A stretch of 17,442 nt of DNA from JANNOG01 sp050329415. GTDB taxonomy: Bacteria; Actinomycetota; Actinomycetes; Actinomycetales; JBBAYJ01. Below, one piece after another: positions 7,314 to 15,362 of the stretch (positions are counted from its first letter, which is position 1; each line of letters begins with the position of its first letter). The translations under genes were made by a program, and so were the position numbers. The notes under the pieces are model-generated. The model did no database searches. It saw only the letters and a program-made list of their open reading frames with translations, and was not told the origin of the DNA. The DNA lies in NCBI GenBank assembly GCA_050329415.1, contig JBHJOS010000032.1, positions 1-17,442 on the forward strand, written 5' to 3'.

Positions 7314-8774
7314 GTGTTCCGCTCCGTGAGATCCCAGGTCATCGGGTCGATGACGGTGCTGCTCGTCCTCGGCCTGGCGGTGGCGGCAGCGCTGTCCTAC
7401 CGGGTGCAGGCGACCTCCGTGGACTCCGCGGTCGCGCACCAGCTCGCCGACGCCGTGAGCCGGTTCCGGGGCTCGGCCACCGCGGTCGACCCCGCGACCG
7501 GGCAGCCCTGGGCGAGCGGCCGGGACCTGCTCCGCCACGGTGTCGACCTCGAGTCCGTCGACCCGACCGACGTGCTGCTGGGAGTGGTCGACGGCCGCGT
7601 GGTCGTGGTGCAGGCGGCGCCGCTGCGCCGTGACGTGCTGGGGTCGGGCATCGGCACTGACGTCGCACGGGAGATCGGACGGGACGCGGGTGGGTACGGC
7701 GAGACCCGGACCGACTCCGGGGTGCTGGCGTGGGCGGCGGTCCCGCTGGCCGTGGCCGGCGACGACCGCCCGGCGTGGTTCGTCGCGGCGCACCACCGGG
7801 ACCCGGTCCTGGGCCGGGCGACCCGCGACGTCGGCGGGTTGCTCACCGTGTACCTGGCGGTCGTTCTCCTGGTCGCCGCCGTGGGCTGGGCCGTGGCGGG
7901 GCGGCTGCTGGCACCGCTGGGCAAACTGCGGGCGGCGGTGGGCCGGGTCGGCGGCGACGACCTGACCCGGCGGGTCCCCGCGCCGGGAACCCGCGACGAG
8001 GTCGGCGACGTGTCCCGGGCGGTCAACAGCATGCTGGACCGGCTCGAGTCGACGTTCGCCGCCCAGCGCAGATTCCTCGACGACGTCGGCCACGAGCTCC
8101 GCACGCCGGTCACGGTCGTCCGGGGCCACCTCGACCTCGTGGACTGCGCGGACGCCCCGGACGTGCGCGCCACCCGCGACCTCGTCCTCGACGAGCTCGG
8201 ACGCATGTCACGGCTCATCGACGACCTGCTGACGCTTGCCCGTACCGAGCAGCCGGAGTTCGTGGTGGTGGCGGCCGTCGACCTCGAGGCCCTGCTCGAC
8301 GAGGTGCTCGTCAAGATGTCCGGCATCGCCGACCGCAGCTGGTGCCTGGAGAGCGAGGTCCGGGGCGAGGTGCTGCTCGACCGCGATCGGATCACGCAGG
8401 CGCTGCTCGAGCTGGCGTCCAACGCCGTCCGGCACACCCGCGACGGGGACGTCGTGGCCCTCGGGGCGTCCCGAGTGGGCGCCGGGGCGGGGGACCGGCT
8501 CCTGCTCTGGGTGCGGGACACGGGCCCCGGGGTGGCGCCGGAGGACGCGTCACGGGTCTTCGAGCGGTTCGGGCGCGGGGCCGGGGAGTCCCCCGGCAGC
8601 GGCAGCGGTCTCGGTCTGGCGATCGTCTCGGCCGTCGCCGAGGGACACGGCGGTGCCGTCCGCCTGGACCACCGGCGCGGCGACGGGGCGACCTTCGTGT
8701 TCGACCTGCCGTGGCGGCCCGCTCCCGGGCCCGCGACACCTCCGGCGTCCCCACCGGCCGGGGTGGTGAGATGA
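7314..8774 (+). CDS. Sensor histidine kinase
   Basis: Membrane histidine kinase of 486 residues, typical size for an OmpR-system partner. Order: short cytoplasmic N-terminus, TM1 (about 9-29), extracytoplasmic sensor region (about 30-173) that I do not recognise, TM2 (174-196), HAMP domain (about 197-250), dimerisation/phosphoacceptor domain with His260 in GHELRTP, and ATPase domain with N box Asn370 (ELASNAVRH), G1 box DTGPG (402-406), F box FERFG (416-420) and G2 box GSGSGLGLAI (428-437). All catalytic motifs are intact. The last ~20 residues are Pro-rich. The GTG start has no clear ribosome binding site and lies 11 bp after the Asp-rich repeat gene, suggesting coupling. It overlaps the response regulator by 4 bp (ATGA). 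Similar to MprB/TrcS-type actinobacterial kinases; the signal is unknown. Confidence 0.93.
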   Translation: MFRSVRSQVIGSMTVLLVLGLAVAAALSYRVQATSVDSAVAHQLADAVSRFRGSATAVDPATGQPWASGRDLLRHGVDLESVDPTDVLLGVVDGRVVVVQAAPLRRDVLGSGIGTDVAREIGRDAGGYGETRTDSGVLAWAAVPLAVAGDDRPAWFVAAHHRDPVLGRATRDVGGLLTVYLAVVLLVAAVGWAVAGRLLAPLGKLRAAVGRVGGDDLTRRVPAPGTRDEVGDVSRAVNSMLDRLESTFAAQRRFLDDVGHELRTPVTVVRGHLDLVDCADAPDVRATRDLVLDELGRMSRLIDDLLTLARTEQPEFVVVAAVDLEALLDEVLVKMSGIADRSWCLESEVRGEVLLDRDRITQALLELASNAVRHTRDGDVVALGASRVGAGAGDRLLLWVRDTGPGVAPEDASRVFERFGRGAGESPGSGSGLGLAIVSAVAEGHGGAVRLDHRRGDGATFVFDLPWRPAPGPATPPASPPAGVVR

Positions 8775-9448
8775 CTCACATCCTGATCGCCGAGGACGAG
8801 CCGAGGATCGCCGCCTTCGTCCAGCGCGGCCTCGTGGCAGCGGGCTACACCACCCAGATCGAGGCGGACGGCCGCCGCGTGGTGGAGGCGGTCCGTCGGG
8901 GCGGTGCCGATCTGCTGGTCCTCGACATCGGGCTCCCCGGGGCGGACGGCTTCCAGATCCTCGACACCCTGCGCAGTACCGGGGACGACGTCCCGGTCGT
9001 CATCCTCAGCGCCCGGGACAGCGTCCAGGACACGGTGACCGGGCTGCGGCTCGGCGCGGACGACTACGTGCGCAAGCCGTTCGCCGTCGCCGAGCTGGTG
9101 GCCCGGATCCAGGCCCGGCTGCGACCCGTGGGGCGTCCCGCGGGGGACCCGACCACCGTGACGGCCGGTGGCGTCGTGCTCGACGCGCTGCGCCGGCGGG
9201 CCTCCGTCGGCGGGCGGGAGGTCGAGCTGAGCGCCCGCGAGTTCACTCTCGCCGAGGCGCTGATGCGGCGTCCGGGCGAGGTGCGGACCCGGGAGGAGCT
9301 GCTTGCCGCCGTGTGGGGGTACGACTTCGACCCCGGGACGAACATCGTCGACGTCTACGTCCGGTACCTGCGCCGCAAGCTCGGGGCGGACCGGATCGAG
9401 ACGGTCCGAGGTCTCGGGTACCGGTTCGTGCTCGCCGCGGACCCGTGA
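8771..9448 (+). CDS. OmpR/PhoB-family response regulator
   Basis: DNA-binding response regulator of 225 residues. The receiver domain has an acidic pocket (E8-D9-E10), phosphoacceptor Asp52 in VLDIGLPG, Ser80 in ILSARD, and Lys102 in VRKPF. The C-terminal winged-helix domain (about 130-222) holds the typical SAREFTL start, VWGYDFDPGTNIVDVYV and RGLGYRFV. Everything expected is present. It overlaps the histidine kinase by 4 bp, so the two form a cognate pair. It resembles MprA/TrcR-type regulators. OmpR-family proteins bind as dimers to paired sites, making the repeated palindromes at 5574-5631 candidate targets. It is the last gene of the accessory block before the metE-like gene. Confidence 0.94.
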   Translation: MTHILIAEDEPRIAAFVQRGLVAAGYTTQIEADGRRVVEAVRRGGADLLVLDIGLPGADGFQILDTLRSTGDDVPVVILSARDSVQDTVTGLRLGADDYVRKPFAVAELVARIQARLRPVGRPAGDPTTVTAGGVVLDALRRRASVGGREVELSAREFTLAEALMRRPGEVRTREELLAAVWGYDFDPGTNIVDVYVRYLRRKLGADRIETVRGLGYRFVLAADP

Positions 9449-9494
9449 CGACCGTGGGCTCCGGTACGTCCCGGCAGGTCGCCGGCACGCGTGG

Positions 9495-9509
9495 CAGGCT
9501 GTCGCGGTG
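9495..9509 (+). promoter_or_regulatory. Candidate leaderless promoter (-10) of the metE-like gene
   Basis: CAGGCT at 9495-9500 is a one-base variant of the TANNNT -10 element. It lies six bases before the GTG at 9507, the spacing of a leaderless start. There is no Shine-Dalgarno sequence. No -35 element is evident. Confidence 0.4.
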
Positions 9510-10562
9510 ACGGATGGCGACCTCCCCTCCCGGCCGTGGGCGTCGGGGGCCGGGTCCATGCCGGGCACGGACCCCGTGGCCGCCCTCGACGTCGTCCTGG
9601 ACGTCCTCGCCCCGCCTCACGTGCCGTTCCTGCCGGAGCTCCCGGACCGGGGTGTCGGGGCGGACATGATCGGCCGGGGCGCCGCCCTGCTGGTCGACCT
9701 GCCCGTCGACCTCCAGCCCGCCGGCTGGCGCCTCGTCGACCGGCCCGGCCGCGACCATGCCCGGGCCCGGGCCTGGTGGCGTCAGGACCTCGACGTCCTC
9801 GCCGAGCGGGCGGACGGCTACGAGGGCTTGCTGGCGGTCACGATCTGCGGGCCCTGGACCCTGGCCGCGTCGCTCGAGCGTCCCCGGGGTGGGGCCGCGG
9901 CGGGGGACCGGGGAGCCCGCCGGGACATCGCCGAGTCCCTGTCCGAGGGAGTGGCCGGTCTGCTGGCGGACCTCTCCCGTGCTGTCCCCGGGGCTCGCCC
10001 GCTCGTGCAGCTGGACGAGCCGTCGCTGCCGGCGGTCCTGGCCGGGCGTCTGCCGACCCCTTCGGGGTACGGGCGGTTGCCCGCCGTCGAGGCCTGGGAG
10101 GCCGAGGTCGTCCTGGCGGGGGTGGTGGCCGCCGTCCGTGGCGCGGGTGCGCGGGTCGCCGTCCACTGCTGCGCCGGCGACGCCCCGGTGGACCTGCTGG
10201 CCCGGGTGGGTGCCGATGTCCTGGGCGCCGACGTCTCCGCCGACCTGGCCGGGGCGGCACCTGCGGATCGCAGCCGGTGGGAGCGGCTGGCGGCGGCCCA
10301 GGAGCGCGGTGCCCGCCTCGCTCTCGGCGTCCTCGACCCCCGGGACCCGCCCGCCGGTCCCCGCCCCGCAGCGGCCGCCGACCTCGCACGCCGACTCGTC
10401 CACCGGTGGCGTGGCGCGGGAATGGCGTCCGCGTCGCTGGCGGGGACCGGCCTGACGCCCAGCTGCGGGCTGGTGGGTGCCGGGGCCGCCGCCGTGCCGG
10501 TGCTGCGCACGTGCGCCGCCGTCGCCGACGCCCTGGCCGAGTCCCTGGAGGAGGCTGCGTGA
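9507..10562 (+). CDS. MetE-like protein (cobalamin-independent methionine synthase catalytic-domain homologue)
   Basis: The 351-residue protein is related to the C-terminal catalytic barrel of MetE, not to the full ~750-residue enzyme. The opening SGAGSMPGTDP is the family start. ICGPWTLAASL (113-123) and QLDEPSLP (168-175) are substrate-site regions. The zinc ligands map as His220 and Cys222 in AVHCCAGD and Cys320 in TPSCGL. The glutamate ligand of MetE (in ADVITIE) seems replaced by Asp242 (ADVLGAD); that alignment is by eye. With no N-terminal half, the methyl donor is uncertain. From memory, a similar gene precedes ligA in mycobacteria (Rv3015c) and is usually called hypothetical or methionine synthase. 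The GTG start is probably leaderless, and ligA overlaps by 4 bp. Confidence 0.8.
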   Translation: MTDGDLPSRPWASGAGSMPGTDPVAALDVVLDVLAPPHVPFLPELPDRGVGADMIGRGAALLVDLPVDLQPAGWRLVDRPGRDHARARAWWRQDLDVLAERADGYEGLLAVTICGPWTLAASLERPRGGAAAGDRGARRDIAESLSEGVAGLLADLSRAVPGARPLVQLDEPSLPAVLAGRLPTPSGYGRLPAVEAWEAEVVLAGVVAAVRGAGARVAVHCCAGDAPVDLLARVGADVLGADVSADLAGAAPADRSRWERLAAAQERGARLALGVLDPRDPPAGPRPAAAADLARRLVHRWRGAGMASASLAGTGLTPSCGLVGAGAAAVPVLRTCAAVADALAESLEEAA

Positions 10563-12712
10563 CGCGTCCCCTGACGATGGGTGACCGGGGAAGCGACGGG
10601 GGCGACGGGAGCGCCACCGAGGCTGCCGCCCGCTGGAACGAGGTGGCCGAGGCCGTCCGTCGGGCCCAGTTCGCGTACTACGTCCGGGACGCCCCGACGA
10701 TCAGCGACGCCGAGTACGACGAGCTGTTCCGGGAGCTGGAGGCCCTGGAGGCGGCCCACCCCGGACTGGCCCGACCGGACAGCCCGACCCAGGCCGTCGG
10801 TGGGACGTTCGCCACCGACTTCGCCCCGGTCGACCACCTGGTGCGGATGCTGAGCCTCGACAACGCCTTCAGCACCGACGAGCTGCGGGCCTGGGCGGAC
10901 CGGGTGGTGGCCGAGGTCGGGACGGACGTCCGGTGGCTGTGCGAGCCGAAGATCGACGGACTGGCGATCAGCCTGCGCTACGACGCCGGGGTGCTGGTGC
11001 GGGCCGCCACCCGCGGCGACGGGCGCACCGGGGAGGACGTGACGCACAACGTCCGCACGATCGCCGCCGTGCCGGACCGGCTGTCGCCGGACGGCCCGCC
11101 GCCACCGCCCCGGGTGGAGGTGCGCGGTGAGGTCTTCTTCCCGGTGGCCGCGTTCGCCGACCTCAACGCCGCCCTCGTCGAGGCCGGCCGGGCCCCGTTC
11201 GCCAACCCCCGCAGCGCCGCCGCCGGGTCGCTGCGGCAGAAGGACCCCCGGGTCACGGCGTCGCGGCCGCTGTCCCTGCGGGTCCACGGCATCGGGATCG
11301 TCGCCGGGCTGGACGACGACGGCCCGGTGGGATCGCAGTCCGAGGCCTACGGGGTGCTCCGTCGGTGGGGCCTGCCGACCTCCGGCGCCGTTCGGGTGCA
11401 CGACGACCTCGACGGCGTCCTCGCCTACCTCGCGCACTACGCCGAGCACCGCCACGACGTCGAGTACGAGATCGACGGCGTCGTCGTCAAGGTCGACTCG
11501 TTCGCCCAGCAGCGCCGGCTCGGGTCGACGTCGCGGGCGCCCCGGTGGGCGATCGCGTACAAGTACCCGCCGGAGCAGGTGCGGACCCGGCTGCTCGACA
11601 TCGACGTCAACGTCGGCCGCACCGGCCGGGTCACGCCGTTCGCGGTCATGGAGCCGGTCCAGGTCGCCGGCTCCACGGTGTCCATGGCGACGCTGCACAA
11701 CGCCGACGAGGTCCGCCGCAAGGGCGTCCTCGTCGGCGACACGGTGTGGCTGCGCAAGGCGGGCGACGTCATCCCCGAGGTCCTCGGCCCGGTCGTGGAG
11801 CTGCGCGACGGCACCGAGCGCGAGTTCGTGATGCCGACCCACTGCCCACGCTGCGGGACCGAACTGCGCCGCGACAGCGACACCGCGGTCGACCTGCGCT
11901 GCCCGAACGCCCGGTCGTGCCCCGCTCAGCTGCACGAGCGGCTGTTCCACGTCGCCGGGCGCGGGGCCTTCGACATCGAGGCGCTCGGGTGGGAGGGGTC
12001 GGCGGCCCTGCTGGAGGCGGGGGTCGTCAGCGACGAGGGCGACCTGTTCACGCTGACGGAGGAGGACCTGCGCCGGGTCCCGCTTTACACCAACAAGGAG
12101 GGCGGGGTCACCGCCAACGGTCGGCGCCTGCTCGACAACCTCGCCGAGGCCAGGGGCCGCCCGCTGTGGCGGGTCCTCGTCGCGCTGTCGATCCGGCACG
12201 TCGGGCCGACCGCGGCCCGGGCACTGGCGACCCGCTACGGCTCCCTGGACGCGATCGCTGCGGCCCCGGTGGAGGACCTCGCCAGCACCGACGGGGTCGG
12301 CCCGACGATCGCCGAGTCGGTCGCCCGGTGGTTCGACGTCGACTGGCACCGGGGGATCGTCGAGAAGTGGCGGGCGGCGGGTGTCCGCACCGCCGAGGAC
12401 GCCGACGACGCGACCCCGCGGATCCTCGCGGGGCTCACGATCGTCGTGACCGGCAGCCTGTCCCGTTACAGCCGGGACGAGGCCAAGGAGGCCATCCTCG
12501 CCCGTGGCGGCCGTGCCTCGTCGGGGGTGTCGCGGTCCACGTCGGCGGTCGTCGTCGGCGACAGCCCGGGCAGCAAGCACGACAAGGCCGTCCAGCTCGG
12601 GGTCCCGGTCCTCGACGAGGACGCCTTCGACCGGCTCCTCACGGGTGGACCGGACGCCGCCGGCCTCACCCCGCCCGCCCGGCCGCCGAGTGAAACCGGT
12701 CCAATCCCCTAA
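10559..12712 (+). CDS. ligA: NAD-dependent DNA ligase LigA
   Basis: Essential ligase of 717 residues that seals nicks in replication and repair using NAD+. Domains in order: Ia, which grips NMN (YYVRDAPTISDAEYDEL, 40-56); nucleotidyltransferase with the adenylated Lys131 in CEPKIDGL; OB fold (residues ~340-420); zinc finger Cys429, Cys432, Cys448, Cys454; helix-hairpin-helix region; and a C-terminal BRCT domain (about 620-700, ILAGLTIVVTGSLSR onward). Everything expected is present and length is slightly above the usual ~670 because of a ~20-residue polar N-terminal extension. GTG at 10559 has GGAGGAGG at 10547-10554 and overlaps the metE-like stop (GTGA); ATG at 10577 is an alternative start. 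Confidence 0.97.
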   Translation: MTRPLTMGDRGSDGGDGSATEAAARWNEVAEAVRRAQFAYYVRDAPTISDAEYDELFRELEALEAAHPGLARPDSPTQAVGGTFATDFAPVDHLVRMLSLDNAFSTDELRAWADRVVAEVGTDVRWLCEPKIDGLAISLRYDAGVLVRAATRGDGRTGEDVTHNVRTIAAVPDRLSPDGPPPPPRVEVRGEVFFPVAAFADLNAALVEAGRAPFANPRSAAAGSLRQKDPRVTASRPLSLRVHGIGIVAGLDDDGPVGSQSEAYGVLRRWGLPTSGAVRVHDDLDGVLAYLAHYAEHRHDVEYEIDGVVVKVDSFAQQRRLGSTSRAPRWAIAYKYPPEQVRTRLLDIDVNVGRTGRVTPFAVMEPVQVAGSTVSMATLHNADEVRRKGVLVGDTVWLRKAGDVIPEVLGPVVELRDGTEREFVMPTHCPRCGTELRRDSDTAVDLRCPNARSCPAQLHERLFHVAGRGAFDIEALGWEGSAALLEAGVVSDEGDLFTLTEEDLRRVPLYTNKEGGVTANGRRLLDNLAEARGRPLWRVLVALSIRHVGPTAARALATRYGSLDAIAAAPVEDLASTDGVGPTIAESVARWFDVDWHRGIVEKWRAAGVRTAEDADDATPRILAGLTIVVTGSLSRYSRDEAKEAILARGGRASSGVSRSTSAVVVGDSPGSKHDKAVQLGVPVLDEDAFDRLLTGGPDAAGLTPPARPPSETGPIP

Positions 12713-12736
12713 ATTCCTCACCGTCGGTGACGAGAA
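12710..12736 (+). promoter_or_regulatory. Possible sigma-28 (FliA/WhiG)-type promoter of the GGDEF-EAL gene
   Basis: TAAA at 12710-12713, then 15 bases, then GACGAGAA at 12729-12736. The textbook sigma-28 promoter is TAAA-N15-GCCGATAA; the -10 half matches at 6 of 8 positions. The TAAA overlaps the ligA TAA stop. A second candidate -10, ACTAAT, lies at 12761-12766 without a good -35. The stretch 12713-12867 is less GC-rich than its surroundings, as promoters here tend to be, and I see no riboswitch or clear terminator in it. Confidence 0.35.
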
Positions 12737-12867
12737 CCGACCGAATCGCTTGCGGTTGCCACTAATGGCCCAACATGATTGATCCCGCGGAGGTCGCGGC
12801 TCTCCCGAGCCGCCGGACCGGTCACGGAATGTCACCGATCCGCGCACGGAGCTGGTCTGGAGGCTGT

Positions 12868-15006
12868 GTGGTCGCTTGGGGGGCACCGTCGGCGGACGCC
12901 TGGGGGGACCGGCGTCCACGCACTCATCCCGTCCGGAGGTGGCGAGCCGCCCGGTTCCGGGTGCACCCGGAACCAGGGGCGGCGGCTGCCGCCGGGTGGA
13001 TCGTCGGGACCCTCGTGGTCACCCTGGTCCTGCTCGACGGGTTGTCGTGGGCTCGCGACGGCGCGCCCCTGCCGCGGCACGTGGTCACCGGGTCCCTCGT
13101 CGCCGTGGTCCTCCTCGTGGCGGCCGCCCTGTCGCGGCTGCTCCCCGGACGCCTCGCGACGACGGCCACGCGTGGCTGGCCGACCGTGCTCGCCGTGGCG
13201 CTGCCGCTGGTCGCCGGCCCGTTCCTCGCTCTCGTGGCGGTGACGGCGGCGACCCTGCTCGCGGCGGCGAGCGACCGTTCCGAGGGTGGCGCCGAGCGTC
13301 GGCTGCGCGACCTCGCAGGCGTCGCCACGTCCGGCGCCGCCCTCGTCGCCGTCGGGGCCGGCGGCCCACCGGTCGAGCCGCTGCTGACGGCACCGCAGGG
13401 CCCCGCGCTCGGGACCTCGATACTCGTGATCCTCGTCGTCCTCGCCACGCACGTGGCGGTCGGCCTCGCGACCGGGGGCGCACCGGGGTCGGCCGCGGCC
13501 GTCACGCGGCGGGCCGGGGTGATCATGCGGCCGCTCGCCGTGGCCGTCCTGCTCGGGCCCTCGCTGGCCGCGCTCCTCATGTCAGTGGCCTGGCTGGCCG
13601 TGCCGACCCTCCTCATCGTCGGCGCGCTGGGCCTGGCGGCCGAGGACACCCGGCCCGAGGCCCCTGGCGCCCGGGACCCGCTGACGGGGCTGCCCGGCCG
13701 GCAGGGGTTGCAGGACGCCGCGCAGGCCGCGGTGGAGCGGGCCGTCTCGGGGGGGCCGCCCGTCGCTCTCCTGGTCGTCGACCTCGATCGCTTCCAGGAG
13801 GTCAACGACGGCCACGGCCACCGCACCGGCGACCTCGTGATGCGGGTCGTCGCGCAGCGGCTGCGGCAGGCCATGCGCCCGCAGGACGTCGTGGCCCGTC
13901 TCGGCGGCGACGAGTTCGGCGTGCTCGTGCCCGGGGTCGGCGACGTCGAGGCCCTCGTCGACCTCGCCCGGCGGCTGCGGGTGCTGCTGGGCGAGCGCAT
14001 CGACGGTCGCCAGGCCGTGTTCGGACCCGGCGCGAGCGTGGGCATCGCCGTCGCCCCCGGGCACGCGGGAACGGCCTCGCAGCTCATGTCGCGGGCCGAC
14101 CTGGCGGTGCACGGGGCCAAGGAGACGGCCTCCGGGATCCGGGTGCACGACGGCAGCCGGGACACGTCGTCGGCCCAGCGGCTGACCGTCGTCGCCGCGG
14201 TCCGCTCGGCTCTCGACGGCGACGCCGTCCGGCTCGCCTACCAGCCGAAGGTCGCACTCGGAGCGGACGGGCCGGCGGCGGACCGGTTGGCCGGGGTCGA
14301 AGCGCTGGTCCGGTTCACCGATCCCCGCCACCCCGGCGTGGACCCCGGTCGGGCCGTCCCCGTCGTCGAGCGGACGGGTCTCATGGGCCGGCTCACGACG
14401 GCCGTGCTCGATCAGGCGCTGAGCCAGGTGGGGCGGTGGCTCGCGTCCGGTGACGGGGTGCCGGTGGCGGTCAACGTCAGCCTGCGGGACCTCGAGGACC
14501 CCGACTTCGCCGGTCGCACCGCTGCCGCCCTGGTCCGCCTCGGGGTCCCCGGGTCCCTGCTGACACTGGAGATCACCGAGCGCGTGCTCACCGGCGACCT
14601 CTCCGCAGTGATCGCCACCATGGAGCAGCTGCGGCGGATCGGCGTGCGACTCAGCCTCGACGACTTCGGCACCGGGTGGTCGTCGCTGCTGATGCTGCGC
14701 CGGCTGCCGGTGTCCGAGGTGAAGCTCGACCGGTCCTTCGTCGCCGGGGTCGCCGCCGACCCGGCCGACGTCGCCGTCGTCGAGTCCGTGGCGACCCTCA
14801 CCCGGCGCCTCGGCCTCACCCTGGTGGCCGAGGGGGTCGAGCACCCGGAGCAGCTCACCCTGGTGCGCCGGGCCGGGTGCGACGTCGCCCAGGGCTTCCT
14901 GCTCGCCTCGCCGCTGCCGCCGGAGGAGGTGGTCCCGTGGTCGCGGACCCTGGGTCGCGGCGGGTCGCGTGGGCACTCCGGAACGGGGACGGCGGCGGTC
15001 TCCTAG
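12868..15006 (+). CDS. Membrane-bound GGDEF-EAL protein (c-di-GMP cyclase/phosphodiesterase)
   Basis: The 712-residue protein has a polar N-terminus, then about six or seven membrane segments (residues ~43-258, no recognised sensor domain), then GGDEF (about 265-430) and EAL (about 445-695). The cyclase site is GGDEF itself (346-350), with the RxxD inhibitory site RPQD (337-340) exactly five residues before it. The phosphodiesterase site keeps EAL (478-480), NVS, LEITE, DDFGTG (from 598), VKLD, AEGVE and AQGF. Both halves look active, so it may make or destroy c-di-GMP depending on signal. GTG at 12868 has GGAGG at 12859-12863. An in-frame ATG at 12775 would add 31 residues but has no ribosome binding site; it could be leaderless from ACTAAT at 12761. 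The stop is part of the gatC -10 element. Confidence 0.9.
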   Translation: MVAWGAPSADAWGDRRPRTHPVRRWRAARFRVHPEPGAAAAAGWIVGTLVVTLVLLDGLSWARDGAPLPRHVVTGSLVAVVLLVAAALSRLLPGRLATTATRGWPTVLAVALPLVAGPFLALVAVTAATLLAAASDRSEGGAERRLRDLAGVATSGAALVAVGAGGPPVEPLLTAPQGPALGTSILVILVVLATHVAVGLATGGAPGSAAAVTRRAGVIMRPLAVAVLLGPSLAALLMSVAWLAVPTLLIVGALGLAAEDTRPEAPGARDPLTGLPGRQGLQDAAQAAVERAVSGGPPVALLVVDLDRFQEVNDGHGHRTGDLVMRVVAQRLRQAMRPQDVVARLGGDEFGVLVPGVGDVEALVDLARRLRVLLGERIDGRQAVFGPGASVGIAVAPGHAGTASQLMSRADLAVHGAKETASGIRVHDGSRDTSSAQRLTVVAAVRSALDGDAVRLAYQPKVALGADGPAADRLAGVEALVRFTDPRHPGVDPGRAVPVVERTGLMGRLTTAVLDQALSQVGRWLASGDGVPVAVNVSLRDLEDPDFAGRTAAALVRLGVPGSLLTLEITERVLTGDLSAVIATMEQLRRIGVRLSLDDFGTGWSSLLMLRRLPVSEVKLDRSFVAGVAADPADVAVVESVATLTRRLGLTLVAEGVEHPEQLTLVRRAGCDVAQGFLLASPLPPEEVVPWSRTLGRGGSRGHSGTGTAAVS

Positions 15007-15009
15007 ACT
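15004..15009 (+). promoter_or_regulatory. -10 element of gatC, overlapping the previous stop codon
   Basis: TAGACT is a good TANNNT -10. Its first three bases are the TAG stop of the GGDEF-EAL gene. The GTG at 15018 lies eight bases downstream, at or just after the expected transcription start, so gatCAB should be leaderless at its first gene. No -35 is convincing. Confidence 0.55.
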
Positions 15010-15017
15010 CGATGGTC

Positions 15018-15359
15018 GTGCCGACCGACGCCTCGTCCACCGAAGCCCCCGCCGCCGCCGCGGAGGGTGCCCTGACCGGCGACGACGTCGTCCATCTCGC
15101 CCGTCTGGCCCGCATCGACCTCACGGCCGACGAGCGCGACCGGCTGGCGGGGCAGCTCAGCCGCATCCTCGAGGCGGTCGCCCGGGTCGGCGAGGTGGCC
15201 GGGCCGGACGTGCCGGCGACCAGTCACCCGTTGCCGCTGGTCAATGTCTGGCGCCCGGACGATCCCCGACCGGGTCTCGCCCTGCCCGACGCCCTGTCCG
15301 GGGCACCGGCGGCCGAGGCCGACCGGTTCCGGGTCCCCCGCATCCTCGAGGAGGACTGA
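15018..15359 (+). CDS. gatC: Asp-tRNA(Asn)/Glu-tRNA(Gln) amidotransferase subunit C
   Basis: GatC is the small subunit that wraps around and stabilises GatA-GatB. The 113-residue product has the family core LTGDDVVHLARLARIDLTAD and, at the C-terminus, the typical Pro/Asp-containing part ending RFRVPRILEED. A ~15-residue Ala/Ser/Thr-rich N-terminal extension makes it longer than the usual ~98. GTG at 15018 is chosen because it sits at the predicted transcription start after TAGACT; the in-frame ATG at 15012 would be only two bases after that -10 and so would fall upstream of the transcript. gatA begins three bases after the stop. Confidence 0.93.
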   Translation: MPTDASSTEAPAAAAEGALTGDDVVHLARLARIDLTADERDRLAGQLSRILEAVARVGEVAGPDVPATSHPLPLVNVWRPDDPRPGLALPDALSGAPAAEADRFRVPRILEED

Positions 15360-15362
15360 CCC

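Noticed and set aside
12713..12867. c-di-GMP riboswitch before the GGDEF-EAL gene
   Set aside because: GGTCAC at 12820-12825 superficially recalls the start of the GEMM class, but the conserved A-rich core and paired stems are absent.
9818..12919. 1033-codon open frame on the minus strand opposite the metE-like gene and ligA
   Set aside because: It is the mirror of two well-identified genes in very GC-rich DNA, where stops are rare in all frames. Its translation is low-complexity and Arg/Pro/Gly/Asp-rich with no domain.
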